Assembly: GCA_918797485.1 (NCBI GenBank)
Contig: CAKKNE010000004.1
Span: forward strand, 3,410,001-3,474,000
DNA length: 64,000 bases
Reading direction: 5' to 3'
DNA from: Pelagomonas calceolata
Taxonomy: Eukaryota > Sar > Pelagophyceae > Pelagomonadales > Pelagomonadaceae
A program made the position numbers and the translations under genes. Below the pieces are notes generated by a model, which saw only the letters and a list, made by a program, of their open reading frames with translations, ran no database searches and was not told the DNA's origin. Shown piece after piece: positions 36,155 to 44,788 of this stretch. Each line of letters opens with the position of its first letter. Position 1 is the first letter of the stretch.

Positions 36155-37018
36155 TCATGACTCCGTCGCTGGTGTGCGCCTCTCGAAGCGCTCGGCGAGC
36201 TCGTCCGCGTCGCAGATCACGCAGCCCGAGGGCCGCAGCACGGCGAGCTCGACGTCCGTCGCGACGGCGTCGCTCCGGTCCGTCGGCGGCGACGCCTCCG
36301 CGGCCGCGACGGCCGCCGCGTAGGCCGCGTCGGCGCCGTCAGAAACGTCTGCGCAGGCCGCGGCGGCGCGCTCCAGGTCCGCGATGGTCGACCCGTCGGG
36401 CGCGGCGCCCGCCGTCGCGACGCCGCCCACGCCGTAGGCCTCGTAGGCACCCGACGGCTCCGTCCTGAAGAGCCGCGGCTCGCTCGAGCCCTCGTCGAAG
36501 CCGCCGATGAGGAACGCCGCGCCGTAGGGCCGCCCCGCCGCGCGCGCCGTCGCCGCGCGCGCGAGCCGGCCGAGGTGCCGCGCGCACGCCTCGACGGGCG
36601 GCGCCTCGCCCCAAGTGCTGCGGTGCCTCCGGCAGAAGTCGCGCAGGGCCGCGAGGAGCTGCAGCGCGTCCGGCACGAGGCCGCAGGCGACGCACGCGAT
36701 CGTGTCGTCGACGCGGTGCACGCGCTCGCGCCACCGCCTTTCCAGAAACGCGCCGGGCACGGACCGCGCGTGCGCCGACCGCACGGCGGCGAGCGCGACG
36801 CCGTCGGGCGCCACGGCTCCTACTGCAAAACTGCCCCGCGCCACGTTCTTCTCGGCGTACTCCACCTGGTAGACGCGGCCCTCCGGGCTGAACAGGCAGC
36901 CGCGGTCGTAGAGGCGCCGCTGGCGCTCGGACGCCGAGGGTTTGGTTGGGGTGCCGCCGCGGCCGCGCGGCGCGGCCAGCGCGCAGGCGGCCAGTGCGTA
37001 GAGAGGGAGGAGGCGCAT
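36155..37018 (-). CDS. Proteasome alpha-type protein with N-terminal signal peptide
   Basis: Starting at the Met at 37018 gives 287 residues. The N-terminus MRLLPLYALAACALAAPRGR is a signal peptide. It is followed by RLYDRGCLFSPEGRVYQVEY and AEKNV, which is the alpha-subunit signature of 20S proteasomes. The rest keeps the fold (VGAVAPDGVALAAVRS, VDDTIACVACGLVPDA, RPYGAAFLIGGFDEGS). Alpha subunits line the gate and are not catalytic. A secretory or plastid leader on such a protein is unexpected and implies a diverged paralogue outside the cytosol or nucleus. An upstream Met at 37054 would bury the leader only slightly. Confidence 0.8.
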   Translation of the reverse strand: MRLLPLYALAACALAAPRGRGGTPTKPSASERQRRLYDRGCLFSPEGRVYQVEYAEKNVARGSFAVGAVAPDGVALAAVRSAHARSVPGAFLERRWRERVHRVDDTIACVACGLVPDALQLLAALRDFCRRHRSTWGEAPPVEACARHLGRLARAATARAAGRPYGAAFLIGGFDEGSSEPRLFRTEPSGAYEAYGVGGVATAGAAPDGSTIADLERAAAACADVSDGADAAYAAAVAAAEASPPTDRSDAVATDVELAVLRPSGCVICDADELAERFERRTPATES

Positions 37019-37136
37019 TGCTGTGTGGCGCTCGCGGCAGCTGCGCTCTAGCACTGTGTAAGGCAGGTAAATTAACTCGCCTGCAAGAAACGCTAGTTAT
37101 ACGCTGCTCCTGGAGCTGTCAAAGTGCGGCAGCTTT

Positions 37137-37160
37137 CTAGTATGTTACATCCACGCTAGA
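37137..37160 (+). promoter_or_regulatory. CTAG palindromic promoter element, copy 8
   Basis: CTAG, TATGTTACATCCACG, CTAGA. Divergent pair: 119 bp from the proteasome-like start and 159 bp from the first Met of the F-box/cytochrome b5 gene. The rest of 37019-37318 shows nothing further. Confidence 0.65.
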
Positions 37161-37318
37161 TAACTTGCCACCTCGCGCGTGCTAGCCCTGGACGCGGTCT
37201 ACACCCAACAAGGAAGACCAGCAATTATGCACTGTCGTTCCTGAATCATGATCGATGCCTTCCCGTAGCCTTTCCAGCAAGTGACGCCGTTTCGGGCCAC
37301 TAAGCTGACACGCCAGCT

Positions 37319-38053
37319 ATGATCCTCCTACCCGGTTTCGCCCGCTTGGCGTCTTCTGGAACCTCTCAGCCGTCGTCAAAGGGACAAAAGGGGAGCGCTC
37401 GCACTGCCCTCGGACTCGCGTCGCTGCAGCGCATGGCGACCGCGCTCAGCGGCTGGCGTGTGACGCCCACCGACGGCTTCCCGCATCTCGAGAGGCTCCC
37501 ACAGGACTTGGCATGGCACGCTGCGTCATTCTTGACTGCGCGAGAGCTCATGAGATGCGGCGAGGCTTGCCGCGCGCACGCGGCGGTCTGCCTCGAGGCG
37601 AACGAGCCGTGGGACGCGCTGCGGCGGCGACTCGCGCGAGCCGCGGGCGTTTCGCTCACGCGGCGGCCTGACGACGCCAAGACGCCGCCGGCGCGCCTGT
37701 TTTTCGCCGACGCGCGGGCGATGCCGGACCGCGTGGCTGCGAGCGCAGCGGCAGACGCCTGCGTGCTCGTGGTGGACGGCCGCGCTCTGGACGTGACGGC
37801 CTTCCTGGACCAACATCCTGGCGGCGGCGAGCTCCTGACGGAGTTTCGAGGGCGAGATGCGAGCCTAGCTTTTGACGAGGTGGGCCACAGCTTCTTCGCG
37901 CGGGCGATGCTCGACGCGTACGTCGTCTTCGCGCCGGAGCGCTTCGTCGGCGGGCGCCTCCCGCCGCGGCGGCAAAATCGTTCCGCGGGCGACGAAAGGA
38001 GGACGCTCCTGAGGTATGGCTTTGCGCGAAGCCGCATGCGAGGTGATGGGTAA
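37319..38053 (+). CDS. F-box / cytochrome b5-like fusion
   Basis: Up to 244 residues; a start at 37433 (MATALSGWRV) has a better context and would give 206. An F-box-like segment (ERLPQDLAWHAASFLTAREL, then CGEACRAH) precedes a cytochrome b5-type heme domain: VLVVDGRALDVTAFLDQHPG, GGELLTEFRGRDASLAFDEV, GHSFFARAMLDAYVV. The HPGG motif and the second His (GHS) provide both axial heme ligands. A short basic tail follows. An SCF-type adaptor carrying a heme sensor is one reading; the partner substrate is unknown. Converges on the next gene with 23 bp between stops. Confidence 0.75.
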   Translation: MILLPGFARLASSGTSQPSSKGQKGSARTALGLASLQRMATALSGWRVTPTDGFPHLERLPQDLAWHAASFLTARELMRCGEACRAHAAVCLEANEPWDALRRRLARAAGVSLTRRPDDAKTPPARLFFADARAMPDRVAASAAADACVLVVDGRALDVTAFLDQHPGGGELLTEFRGRDASLAFDEVGHSFFARAMLDAYVVFAPERFVGGRLPPRRQNRSAGDERRTLLRYGFARSRMRGDG

Positions 38054-38076
38054 ATTTTCAAGTTTGTAACACAACA

Positions 38077-39615
38077 TTAGGGCGCAACGACCTCCAAATC
38101 CACGACCAGCAGCCGGTGGTCCGACGGCGCGTGGCCCTTGGCACCTTCGACCAGATCGCAGCCCAGCACGGCGGCGGCCCGCGGTCGCAATCCCAGGCCC
38201 CGCGCGAGGACGCGGTCGGGCCGCGCCGCGTCCAAATTCATCGTCTCCGGATTCGGAAAAGTAGCACCAGAATCGAGGGGCCGCGTCCGGGCCCAGGCGT
38301 CGACGAAGGGCGGGCCCTCGAGGACGAGCGGCGCGTCGGCCGCGCACGGCCCCCCGACCAGCCTCAAGATCTCCGGTTCCAGGGTCAGCGCGTCCAGGGG
38401 CCACTCGTAGTCGGGGTACGTGTTGAGGTCCCCCACCAACACCTGGCCCAGGGCCTCCTCGCGGCCCCAGAGCGCGTCGAGCCACGGCCGCAATATCGTC
38501 GAGACGCTGTCGCACTGCTGGCGCCGGTCGTAGGACAGGTGCGCGGCGACGACGCGCAAGTTGCCGAAGGGCGTCTCGGCGAGCACGCCGAGCGCCGTGC
38601 GCGGGTTGCGGTCCGACGACCGCGCCGCCGGCGGCATCGGCGCGAGCGCGTCGTCGTCGCGCGGCAGCGGAAATTTCGAAAGTACGCCGACGCCCTCCTC
38701 GGCCCAGCCCGGTGGCGCCGCGCCGCCCGCGCCGCCGCCCGTGCCCGGCACGTAGCGCGAGTGGGGGAACTCCAAACCTTCGGCGGCGCAGGCCTCGCGC
38801 AGCTCGTCGACCCAGCGCGGCTCGCCGCGCGCCTCCTGCAGCGCGACGACGTCGACGTCCGCGTCCCGGAGCAGCCGCGCGAGCGCCGCGCGCCGCCGCG
38901 GCCACGTGTCGGCCGCGGGCTGCCAGAGGTTCAGCGACGCGACGCGGAGCGTGTGCGGCGTTTTAGGTGCGGGCACGGCGTCGCAGAAATCGTTCGCCCG
39001 GTAGGCGTCGCGGGCGGCGCCGCCCGCGTCGATGGCCGCCTGGCGCGCCGCCTCGTCGCGCGTCGCGTCGACGCGCGCCACGAGCACGTCCATGGCCCGG
39101 CGCCGCGTCGTCCCATCGATCACTTCGCCGCCGGCGGCGAGGCCGTCGACGGCGCCGCGCGCCGCGGCCGCGGCGACGGCGCGCGCGGGCCGCGGCTCCT
39201 CGGCCGGCGGCGGCGGCGGCGCGGCGCGGTTCTTGCGCGCCCGGACGCGCTTTTGGGCTTGGCCGTAGGCCCGCGAGAGCTCCCGGCGCAGCGCCGCCGC
39301 GCTCGCTTCCACGGCGCGCCGCGTTGCGCTCCGGTCGTCGAGCGGGTGCACGTACTGCGGTCCCGCCGTTTTTTTGTCAGCAGCGCCTGTCGTGCCGGTC
39401 CCGCGCGTGGCCTCGTGCGAGCGGGTGACCTCGACCTCGACCAGCGACGGCAGCAGCAGCGCGCGGGCGCCCATAACCAATACCACAATCCCTACGACCG
39501 CCGCCGCGAACCAGAGCTTCCGCGTGCGCGCGTGCAGGTGCTTGGCGTGCTTGTCGTCGTCGTGCCGCAGCGTCGTCGCGCCGCTGTACGCGGGGAGCGG
39601 CTGCCGGCGGTGCAT
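38077..39615 (-). CDS. Membrane-anchored endonuclease/exonuclease/phosphatase family protein
   Basis: A 512-residue type II membrane protein. A basic cytosolic N-terminus precedes one transmembrane helix (WFAAAVVGIVVLVMGARALL near 35-54) and an Ala/Arg-rich helical stalk. The EEP domain begins LRVASLNLWQPAADTW; the metal Glu is in VVALQEARGE, then VVAAHLSYDR, VGDLNTYPD and the final SDHRLLVVDLEV. All core motifs are present. Relatives include sphingomyelinases, inositol phosphatases and DNases; the lumenal location favours a lipid or nucleotide phosphodiester substrate, which is inference. Confidence 0.85.
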   Translation of the reverse strand: MHRRQPLPAYSGATTLRHDDDKHAKHLHARTRKLWFAAAVVGIVVLVMGARALLLPSLVEVEVTRSHEATRGTGTTGAADKKTAGPQYVHPLDDRSATRRAVEASAAALRRELSRAYGQAQKRVRARKNRAAPPPPPAEEPRPARAVAAAAARGAVDGLAAGGEVIDGTTRRRAMDVLVARVDATRDEAARQAAIDAGGAARDAYRANDFCDAVPAPKTPHTLRVASLNLWQPAADTWPRRRAALARLLRDADVDVVALQEARGEPRWVDELREACAAEGLEFPHSRYVPGTGGGAGGAAPPGWAEEGVGVLSKFPLPRDDDALAPMPPAARSSDRNPRTALGVLAETPFGNLRVVAAHLSYDRRQQCDSVSTILRPWLDALWGREEALGQVLVGDLNTYPDYEWPLDALTLEPEILRLVGGPCAADAPLVLEGPPFVDAWARTRPLDSGATFPNPETMNLDAARPDRVLARGLGLRPRAAAVLGCDLVEGAKGHAPSDHRLLVVDLEVVAP

Positions 39616-39740
39616 GGCTTAGCGCTAGACGACGTGGATTTTTGGCCTCTGGCCAATTGTGGAGATAAAAGTAGACCTTTCCCGGTCGAAAAGTGATGCG
39701 TGCCAGGCTTACAGTGCAAAAACTGCGGTCGCGGCGCTTC

Positions 39741-39763
39741 CTAGTGTCTTACTGGACGCTAGC
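39741..39763 (+). promoter_or_regulatory. CTAG palindromic promoter element, copy 9
   Basis: CTAG, TGTCTTACTGGACG, CTAGC. Divergent pair; almost exactly central, 126 bp from the EEP start and 125 bp from the HIS6 start. Confidence 0.7.
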
Positions 39764-39887
39764 AAGTTTTTATAAATCACGCAAGCGGCGTGCACGCACG
39801 GCCTGACGCCTGCACAGCTCGCCTAGCGAGTGCATTCTTTCTAATTCAGCGCGGGCTCGAGCCCATACAACTCTGCACAGCATAGAG

Positions 39888-40658
39888 ATGAAGTTCCGCC
39901 CCTGCATCGACCTGCACCACGGCAAGGTCAAGCAGATTGTTGGTGGGACGCTGCGAGACGACGAGGGCAGCGCACCCGCCGAGAACTTCGTGAGCGACCT
40001 GAGCGCGCAGCACTACGCGGAGATGTACCGCCGCGACGGGCTGACGGGCGGCCACGTGATCAAGCTCGGCCCGGGCAACGAGGAGGCCGCGCGCGCGGCG
40101 CTCGCGGCCTACCCGGGCGGCCTACAGGTCGGCGGCGGCGTGACGGCGGCGACCGCGGCCGAGTGGCTCGAGCGGGGCGCGTCGCACGTCATCGTGACGT
40201 CGTGGCTCTTCGACGGGCCGGCGCTGTCGCGGAGTCGGCTCGACGAGCTCGTGGCCGTCGCGGGCCGCGAGCGCGTCGTCCTCGACCTGAGCTGCCGGAA
40301 GCGCGACGGCGACTACTTCGTCGTCACGGACCGGTGGCAGACGTTCACGGACCTTAAGGTGGACCGGGCGACGCTCGAGGACCTGGGGAGCTACTGCGCC
40401 GAGTTCCTCGTCCACGGCGTCGACGTCGAGGGCACGCGCGTCGGCATCGACGACGCGCTCGTGACGCTCCTGGGCGACTGCTCGCCCGTGCCCGTGACGT
40501 ACGCCGGCGGCGCGGCGGCGCTGGCCGACCTCGACCGCGTCAAGGCCCTCGGCCGGGGCCGCGTCGACCTGACGATCGGCTCGGCGCTCGACGTGTTCGG
40601 CGGCGACATCCCGTACGCCGACGTCCTCGCCTGGCAGGCGCGCGAGGACGCCTCTTAA
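39888..40658 (+). CDS. HIS6: HIS6/HisA: ProFAR isomerase of histidine biosynthesis
   Basis: A 256-residue TIM-barrel isomerase that converts ProFAR to PRFAR, the fourth step of histidine synthesis. MKFRPCIDLHHGKVKQIVGG is the typical eukaryotic HIS6 start, with the catalytic Asp in CIDLHHGKV. Phosphate-binding turns VGGGVT, and the second-half VTYAGGAAAL with a later IGSALDVFGG, complete the two-fold repeated barrel. Length matches yeast and plant enzymes. No leader is seen, so cytosolic location is likely. Converges on the F-box/actin-like gene with 63 bp between. Confidence 0.92.
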   Translation: MKFRPCIDLHHGKVKQIVGGTLRDDEGSAPAENFVSDLSAQHYAEMYRRDGLTGGHVIKLGPGNEEAARAALAAYPGGLQVGGGVTAATAAEWLERGASHVIVTSWLFDGPALSRSRLDELVAVAGRERVVLDLSCRKRDGDYFVVTDRWQTFTDLKVDRATLEDLGSYCAEFLVHGVDVEGTRVGIDDALVTLLGDCSPVPVTYAGGAAALADLDRVKALGRGRVDLTIGSALDVFGGDIPYADVLAWQAREDAS

Positions 40659-40721
40659 TTATTAACAGCTCACTAGTCTGGGGCTATCTCGCGCCGAAAT
40701 GCAGCCTTGCAGTTCCCTTTG

Positions 40722-41963
40722 CTAGGCCTGCGACCGCCGCTTGGCCGCGAGGAGCGCGTCGAGCGACGTCCGCCGCCCGTCGTCGGCCCAGCCGTCGCCG
40801 CGCGCCAGCCGGGCGGCGCCGCGCCAGACGAGGTCCCGTCGGGCGTCGTTGTCCGCGGGAACGACCTCCTTCCCCCCGGACAACTCGCGCCGGATGCGGC
40901 GGCCGAAGCCTCTCACGGCCGTGCCGCCGCCGGCGAGAACAATCGCCGAGGCATCGCTGGCGCGGGCAGCCGCCGCGCGCACGAGCTTGACGACCCCCGT
41001 TGGCTCGGCGAAGAGCGCCTCGACGCACTCGAAGCGAGCGCTCGATAGACCGTCCGCCGTCGCGCAAAACTCTAGTTCTTCGGCGCTCGGCAGTACGCGA
41101 GCGGGGCTTACATGACGGCAGTATGCGAGCGCGCGAACGGCTTCTTCGGCCTTGTTTAGGTCTTCTATGCCAGCACTTCGCGCGAGCGCCGCGGCCACGC
41201 CGTCGAAGCCGACGTGGCGCAGCCGCGTGTATGCGTGTGAGTGGATGTTGTGCGCGCCCTCGCGAACGGCATCTGGCACCCGACCATCGCGGTCCACGGG
41301 CACGGCGACACTCTCTGTCGCCCCGACATCAAGTACAACGCACGGAGGCGCCACGCCCGCGCCCGCGACGGCGCAGAGCGTCGCGTCCTCGATCCGCGCC
41401 CGCCGGGCGCCCGCGCTCAGGAGAGCATTTAGGGACCGCGTGCGCGACGATTCGCTGGCGAGATGGGGGGACACAACGCAGAGCGAAAGCCCCTCGATTG
41501 ATCCGAGGCCCACCGCGGCAACGGCGTCCGCGACTCGCCGCACGACGGCCGCCGCGTCTTCGCGCGGGCGCCGCGCCGCCGGCGTCTCGGACTTGAGATT
41601 TTCGAATCGTTTCGCTCGATCCGCCGCGATAGCCGTCGGAACTGGCAGGCGCGCCGGCGCTCGCGCCCACGCGAGGCCGACGCGATCCCCCGTGGCACCC
41701 AGCTCCACGACGACGATGCCTGCGGTCCGTGCCCGCCACACCAGGTAACGAGCGGGGTTCCACTCGTTTGTGTCTTCGGCCCCGGCCGCGCCGCGCCAGG
41801 CGGCCGAGCAGCCCTCGGTGCTTTTCGCCCACGTGCGCTCGACGCGACAGGCGCGGAGCAATGCATGTCCGTCGAGATACTCCAGGACTTGGTTGAATAC
41901 GTCGTCTGGCAGCCCAAGGGGCAGCCCGGTGGTGCTCTCCGTAGAGTTGGGGGCCGTCTCCAT
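40722..41963 (-). CDS. F-box / actin-related fold fusion
   Basis: One 413-residue frame. Residues about 13-60 are F-box-like (LPLGLPDDVFNQVLEYLDG and ACRVERTW). From about residue 82 (GIVVVELGATGDRVGLAW) the protein follows the actin/Hsp70 ATPase fold: a second phosphate loop CVVLDVGATESVAVPV near 208-223 and a C-terminal adenosine loop IVLAGGGTAVRGFGRRIRRE near 342-361, matching actin's VLSGGTTM-PGF-RL. A middle segment corresponds to subdomain 4. The catalytic Gln/His of actin are not clear, so ATP turnover is uncertain. It is a diverged actin-related protein joined to a possible SCF adaptor; I know no standard family with this order. Confidence 0.7.
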   Translation of the reverse strand: METAPNSTESTTGLPLGLPDDVFNQVLEYLDGHALLRACRVERTWAKSTEGCSAAWRGAAGAEDTNEWNPARYLVWRARTAGIVVVELGATGDRVGLAWARAPARLPVPTAIAADRAKRFENLKSETPAARRPREDAAAVVRRVADAVAAVGLGSIEGLSLCVVSPHLASESSRTRSLNALLSAGARRARIEDATLCAVAGAGVAPPCVVLDVGATESVAVPVDRDGRVPDAVREGAHNIHSHAYTRLRHVGFDGVAAALARSAGIEDLNKAEEAVRALAYCRHVSPARVLPSAEELEFCATADGLSSARFECVEALFAEPTGVVKLVRAAAARASDASAIVLAGGGTAVRGFGRRIRRELSGGKEVVPADNDARRDLVWRGAARLARGDGWADDGRRTSLDALLAAKRRSQA

Positions 41964-42018
41964 GATCTAAACCACTGGGGCGGACGAGAATCGACACGGC
42001 CGGCCCGAGAGCATTTTT

Positions 42019-42042
42019 GCTAGAGTCTTACATGCCGCTAGC
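42019..42042 (+). promoter_or_regulatory. CTAG palindromic promoter element, copy 10
   Basis: GCTAG, AGTCTTACATGCCG, CTAGC. Divergent pair: 56 bp from the F-box/actin-like start and 124 bp from the SDR start. Confidence 0.7.
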
Positions 42043-42165
42043 CTGTCCTTGCTCTCTTGCCAAAAAAGGGTGTGTTTTGCTATATCTGCAAGGGTTGTGA
42101 GCAGCACACCTAGGCAGCAACTGAATCTAGTCACTGCATCGCTAAGCCACTAGACATTGGGTAGC

Positions 42166-42981
42166 ATGGCTCTCAGCGCAGCCCAGCTCTTCTCCGTCAC
42201 CGGCCGCCGCGTGCTCGTGACCGGCGGCGGCTCGGGCATTGGGGCCATGGTGGCCGAGGGCTTCGCGGCGAACGGCGCGCGCGTCACGATCGCGTCGCGC
42301 AACGAGAAGGCGCTGGAGGAGACGGCGGCGCGCATCCGCGAAAGCACGGGCGGCGAAATAGATATAGCGGTCGCGGACCTCGCGTCGCGCGAGGGCTGCG
42401 AGGCCCTCGCGAAAGATTTCGGAGACCCGCTCGACGTCCTCGTGAACAACAGCGGGACGAGCTGGGGCGAACCGATAGAACGGGAGTCGGGCCGCGCGAA
42501 CTGGGGCTGGGACAAGGTGTTGGATTTGAACGTCAAGGCCCCGTTCTACCTGACGCGCGCGCTCCTGCCGGCGCTGCGCGCCGCGGCGAAGGACGGGGAC
42601 CCCGCGCGCGTCGTCAACGTCGGCTCGGTCGCGGGCGTGGCGCACCAGCCGACGCCGACGCACGCGTACGACGCGTCGAAGGCGGCGCTGCACCACCTGA
42701 CGCGCAAGTTCGCGAGCGAGCTCGCGCCCGACCTCACGGTCAACGCCGTCGCGCCCGGCTTCGTGCCGTCGCGCATGTCGCGCGGCCTCGCGACGTGGGG
42801 GTTGGATTTTGAGAGAATTGCGTCCCGCGTGCCGCTCGGGCGCGTCGGCGGAGCGCCGGACATGGCGGGCGTCTGCCTCTTCCTCGCGTCGCCCGCGGCG
42901 GCCTGGATCTCGGGCGCGATCGTCCCCGTCGACGGCGGCCACCTCGCGCGGGGGCTGGACCTGCCGGCCGGGGAGGACTGA
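42166..42981 (+). CDS. Short-chain dehydrogenase/reductase
   Basis: A 271-residue SDR starting MALSAAQLFSVTGRRVLVTG; the in-frame Met at 42157 would add three residues. Cofactor motif TGGGSGIG near 19-26, NNSG in place of NNAG, Ser in VNVGSVAGV, and catalytic YDASK follow. The ending SGAIVPVDGGHLARGL is typical of classical SDRs of the gluconate-5-dehydrogenase type. It resembles RhlG/3-oxoacyl reductases, but the substrate is not certain. No leader is evident. Confidence 0.85.
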   Translation: MALSAAQLFSVTGRRVLVTGGGSGIGAMVAEGFAANGARVTIASRNEKALEETAARIRESTGGEIDIAVADLASREGCEALAKDFGDPLDVLVNNSGTSWGEPIERESGRANWGWDKVLDLNVKAPFYLTRALLPALRAAAKDGDPARVVNVGSVAGVAHQPTPTHAYDASKAALHHLTRKFASELAPDLTVNAVAPGFVPSRMSRGLATWGLDFERIASRVPLGRVGGAPDMAGVCLFLASPAAAWISGAIVPVDGGHLARGLDLPAGED

Positions 42982-43024
42982 CTAAGTTGCGTCGTTGTGA
43001 GGACGTTTCTTCGAAGCATGGCTT

Positions 43025-43048
43025 GCTAGTGTCTTACGGGTCGCTAGC
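43025..43048 (+). promoter_or_regulatory. CTAG palindromic promoter element, copy 11
   Basis: GCTAG, TGTCTTACGGGTCG, CTAGC. Between tandem plus-strand genes, 92 bp before the TPR gene ATG. It shows that the element marks starts, not only divergent pairs. Confidence 0.7.
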
Positions 43049-43139
43049 TAGCTGTCGCGGCGCCTCCCACAGCGCAGCGCGTGGGCGTCCAGGCAGTTAG
43101 CATTCGAACTAGCACTCGCTGACGTGCATAAATTAGACC

Positions 43140-43850
43140 ATGGCAAACGACGAGCCAGCATCAGCACCAATGCCTCCGCCGCCACCACCAGAGGTCGAAG
43201 ACGTCCCGACGGACGACGACTCGGCGCCGACAGCGACGTCGCTCGAGCGCCGGGCCACCGCGGCCTTCCGCAAAGGACGGTTTAGCCGAGCCCACGACCT
43301 CTACACGGCCGCGCTCGAGCTCGAGGGCGGCTCCGCGGAGGACGCCGCCGCGAAATGGCTTGCGCTCGGCAACCGCGCGGCCTGCCTCCTGCGGCTCGAG
43401 CGGCCGCGCGAGGCGGAGGCCGACTGCAGGGAGGCGCTGAAGCAGCGCGCGCCGGCGAACCTTTTGGCGCTCTGCGCTGTGGCGTGCATGCGCCAGCCCG
43501 GCGAGGCGCACCTGATGGCGGCCTTCGCGTGCTGCGTCGAGGCGCTGTACGTGGAGCCGCAGAACGCCGCGGCGCGGCGCGTGCTCGCCGACGTGCGAAA
43601 GGCGCCCGGCGGCCGCCTGCTCCGGCCCGAAGACGCTGCGCGAGAGCGCCTCGAGCAACGCATGCTCCGACGGGGGGAATCGGGGCGCATCGGCTACGCG
43701 CTCGCCTACTTCGACGCCCTCGAGCGCCTCGCGCCCGAGGACGCCGTCGCGCACCTCCGCGTCCAGAGCTGCTGGCGCTCGGCGCTCACGGGCCGCATCC
43801 CGGAGCCGATCCAGGCGGTGCCGACGGGTGCGCCGGCGTCGCTCGACTAG
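43140..43850 (+). CDS. TPR-like helical repeat protein
   Basis: A 236-residue protein. After a Pro-rich start come tetratricopeptide-like helices: ATAAFRKGRFSRAHDLYTAA, KWLALGNRAACLLRLERPRE and AEADCREAL, with the G..Y/A..A pattern of TPRs. A third unit near AAFACCVEALYVEPQNAAAR is weaker. The C-terminal 70 residues are helical without clear motif. Likely a co-chaperone or scaffold; no partner can be named. Confidence 0.7.
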   Translation: MANDEPASAPMPPPPPPEVEDVPTDDDSAPTATSLERRATAAFRKGRFSRAHDLYTAALELEGGSAEDAAAKWLALGNRAACLLRLERPREAEADCREALKQRAPANLLALCAVACMRQPGEAHLMAAFACCVEALYVEPQNAAARRVLADVRKAPGGRLLRPEDAARERLEQRMLRRGESGRIGYALAYFDALERLAPEDAVAHLRVQSCWRSALTGRIPEPIQAVPTGAPASLD

Positions 43851-43939
43851 TTTATTATTACGTATGCGTTTTTTATGACATGGGCGTTTTGTTAAGGTTA
43901 GGTATGCGCCGGCTCCGTTGGGTCGCCGACGGTGGCGCC

Positions 43940-44485
43940 TCAGAAGCTGAGCCGCGTGCGCTTCATGGGGCTGAGCGGCTCGTCGTCGTCCGTGGCGAAG
44001 CAGAGCTCCTTGGGGTCGGGCCGCGGCTTGACGTATTTCCGCGCCTGTATGAAATCAAAATTTTACGGCGCGTTCGTGCTGAATCTCGAGGACCCGACAC
44101 ACTGATTGATTTCCACACCGTTTCGTGCGCAACTCGAGCAGCACCAGGCGTAGAACTCCGCGCGGAGCAGATCTTTCGCCCGCTCGACGATGAAGACGTC
44201 TTGCGTCGTCGAGCAGACGACGCAGCGCGGCGAACCCGGCGGCGGTGGCGCCGCGTCGTCGTCGTCGTCGTCATCGTCAAAGAGCACCGTCCGCGTCGGG
44301 TCCGGGGCCTTAAAGGGGGCGCGCACGGGCGCGTCGTTCGCGGGCGCCTCATCGTCGCTCGACGAGTCGCCACCCGCCGTCGGCGGCCGCGCCGGCGCTT
44401 TGCCGCCCGGCCGTCGCCGAGTCGGCCGCTCGACGGGGCGCGCGGTCTGCGAAGAGTTGCGTTTTTGCCCTTTGCGGCGCGGCAT
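43940..44485 (-). CDS. Small Zn-binding-motif nuclear-type protein (one introner intron)
   Basis: Exon 1 is 44485-44129 and exon 2 is 44044-43940, giving 153 residues. It starts MPRRKGQKRNSSQT, a basic nuclear-type N-terminus, then a Pro-rich linker, an acidic DDDDDDDD run, and a Cys pair set CVVC...CCSSC that could bind zinc. Exon 2 adds ARKYVKPRPDPKELCFATDD and ends LSPMKRTRLSF, a possible CDK-site/basic motif. Splicing at the GC of the upstream target copy and CATACAG restores frame; using the GT inside the terminal repeat would give a different, longer tail. Function unknown. Confidence 0.6.
44045..44128 (-). mobile_element. Introner element acting as intron (Zn-motif gene)
   Basis: An 84-nt intron. 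Terminal repeats in gene sense: CGGTGTGGAAATCA (44120-44107) and TGATTTCATACAG (44057-44045). The duplicated flanks GCACGAAA and GCGCGGAA agree at six of eight positions. The 5-prime splice site would be GC. The first part resembles the 20124-20332 copy in the same orientation; the palindromic core is lost, so this is an internally deleted copy. Confidence 0.75.
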
Positions 44486-44788
44486 CGTAACGATCAGTAT
44501 CGTTTTGTTTTGAACCGAGTCTAAAAACTGACCGCCGGCCGGCGGCTTTCGATCTCGCTGGTCCCCTCTGACTCCAGAGCCTCTCACGTGCGAAACCCTG
44601 GCCCGTCTACCGCGACGGGCGCATGAAACCGGCGCCTCTGTGAAGCTGTAAAACCCGTTTTGTTCAGCGCAGGGCGCGTTCCTAGGACGTGGGACGATGG
44701 ACGAACAATGTTCAGAGGGATTACCGAGGCGATTCTGCTCAGAAAGAAGTGCTGTTACGAAAGACGAGCACGGTACCAGGACAACGCG
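44486..44788. other. Upstream region of the Zn-motif gene, nothing specific seen
   Basis: 303 bp between the start of the Zn-motif gene and the stop of the kinase gene (both minus). No CTAG palindrome. Open frames here lack coding character. Confidence 0.35.

Noticed and set aside
38116-39696. A 526-codon frame antisense to the EEP phosphatase
   Set aside because: Arg/Val/Gly-rich shadow; EEP catalytic motifs are on the minus strand.
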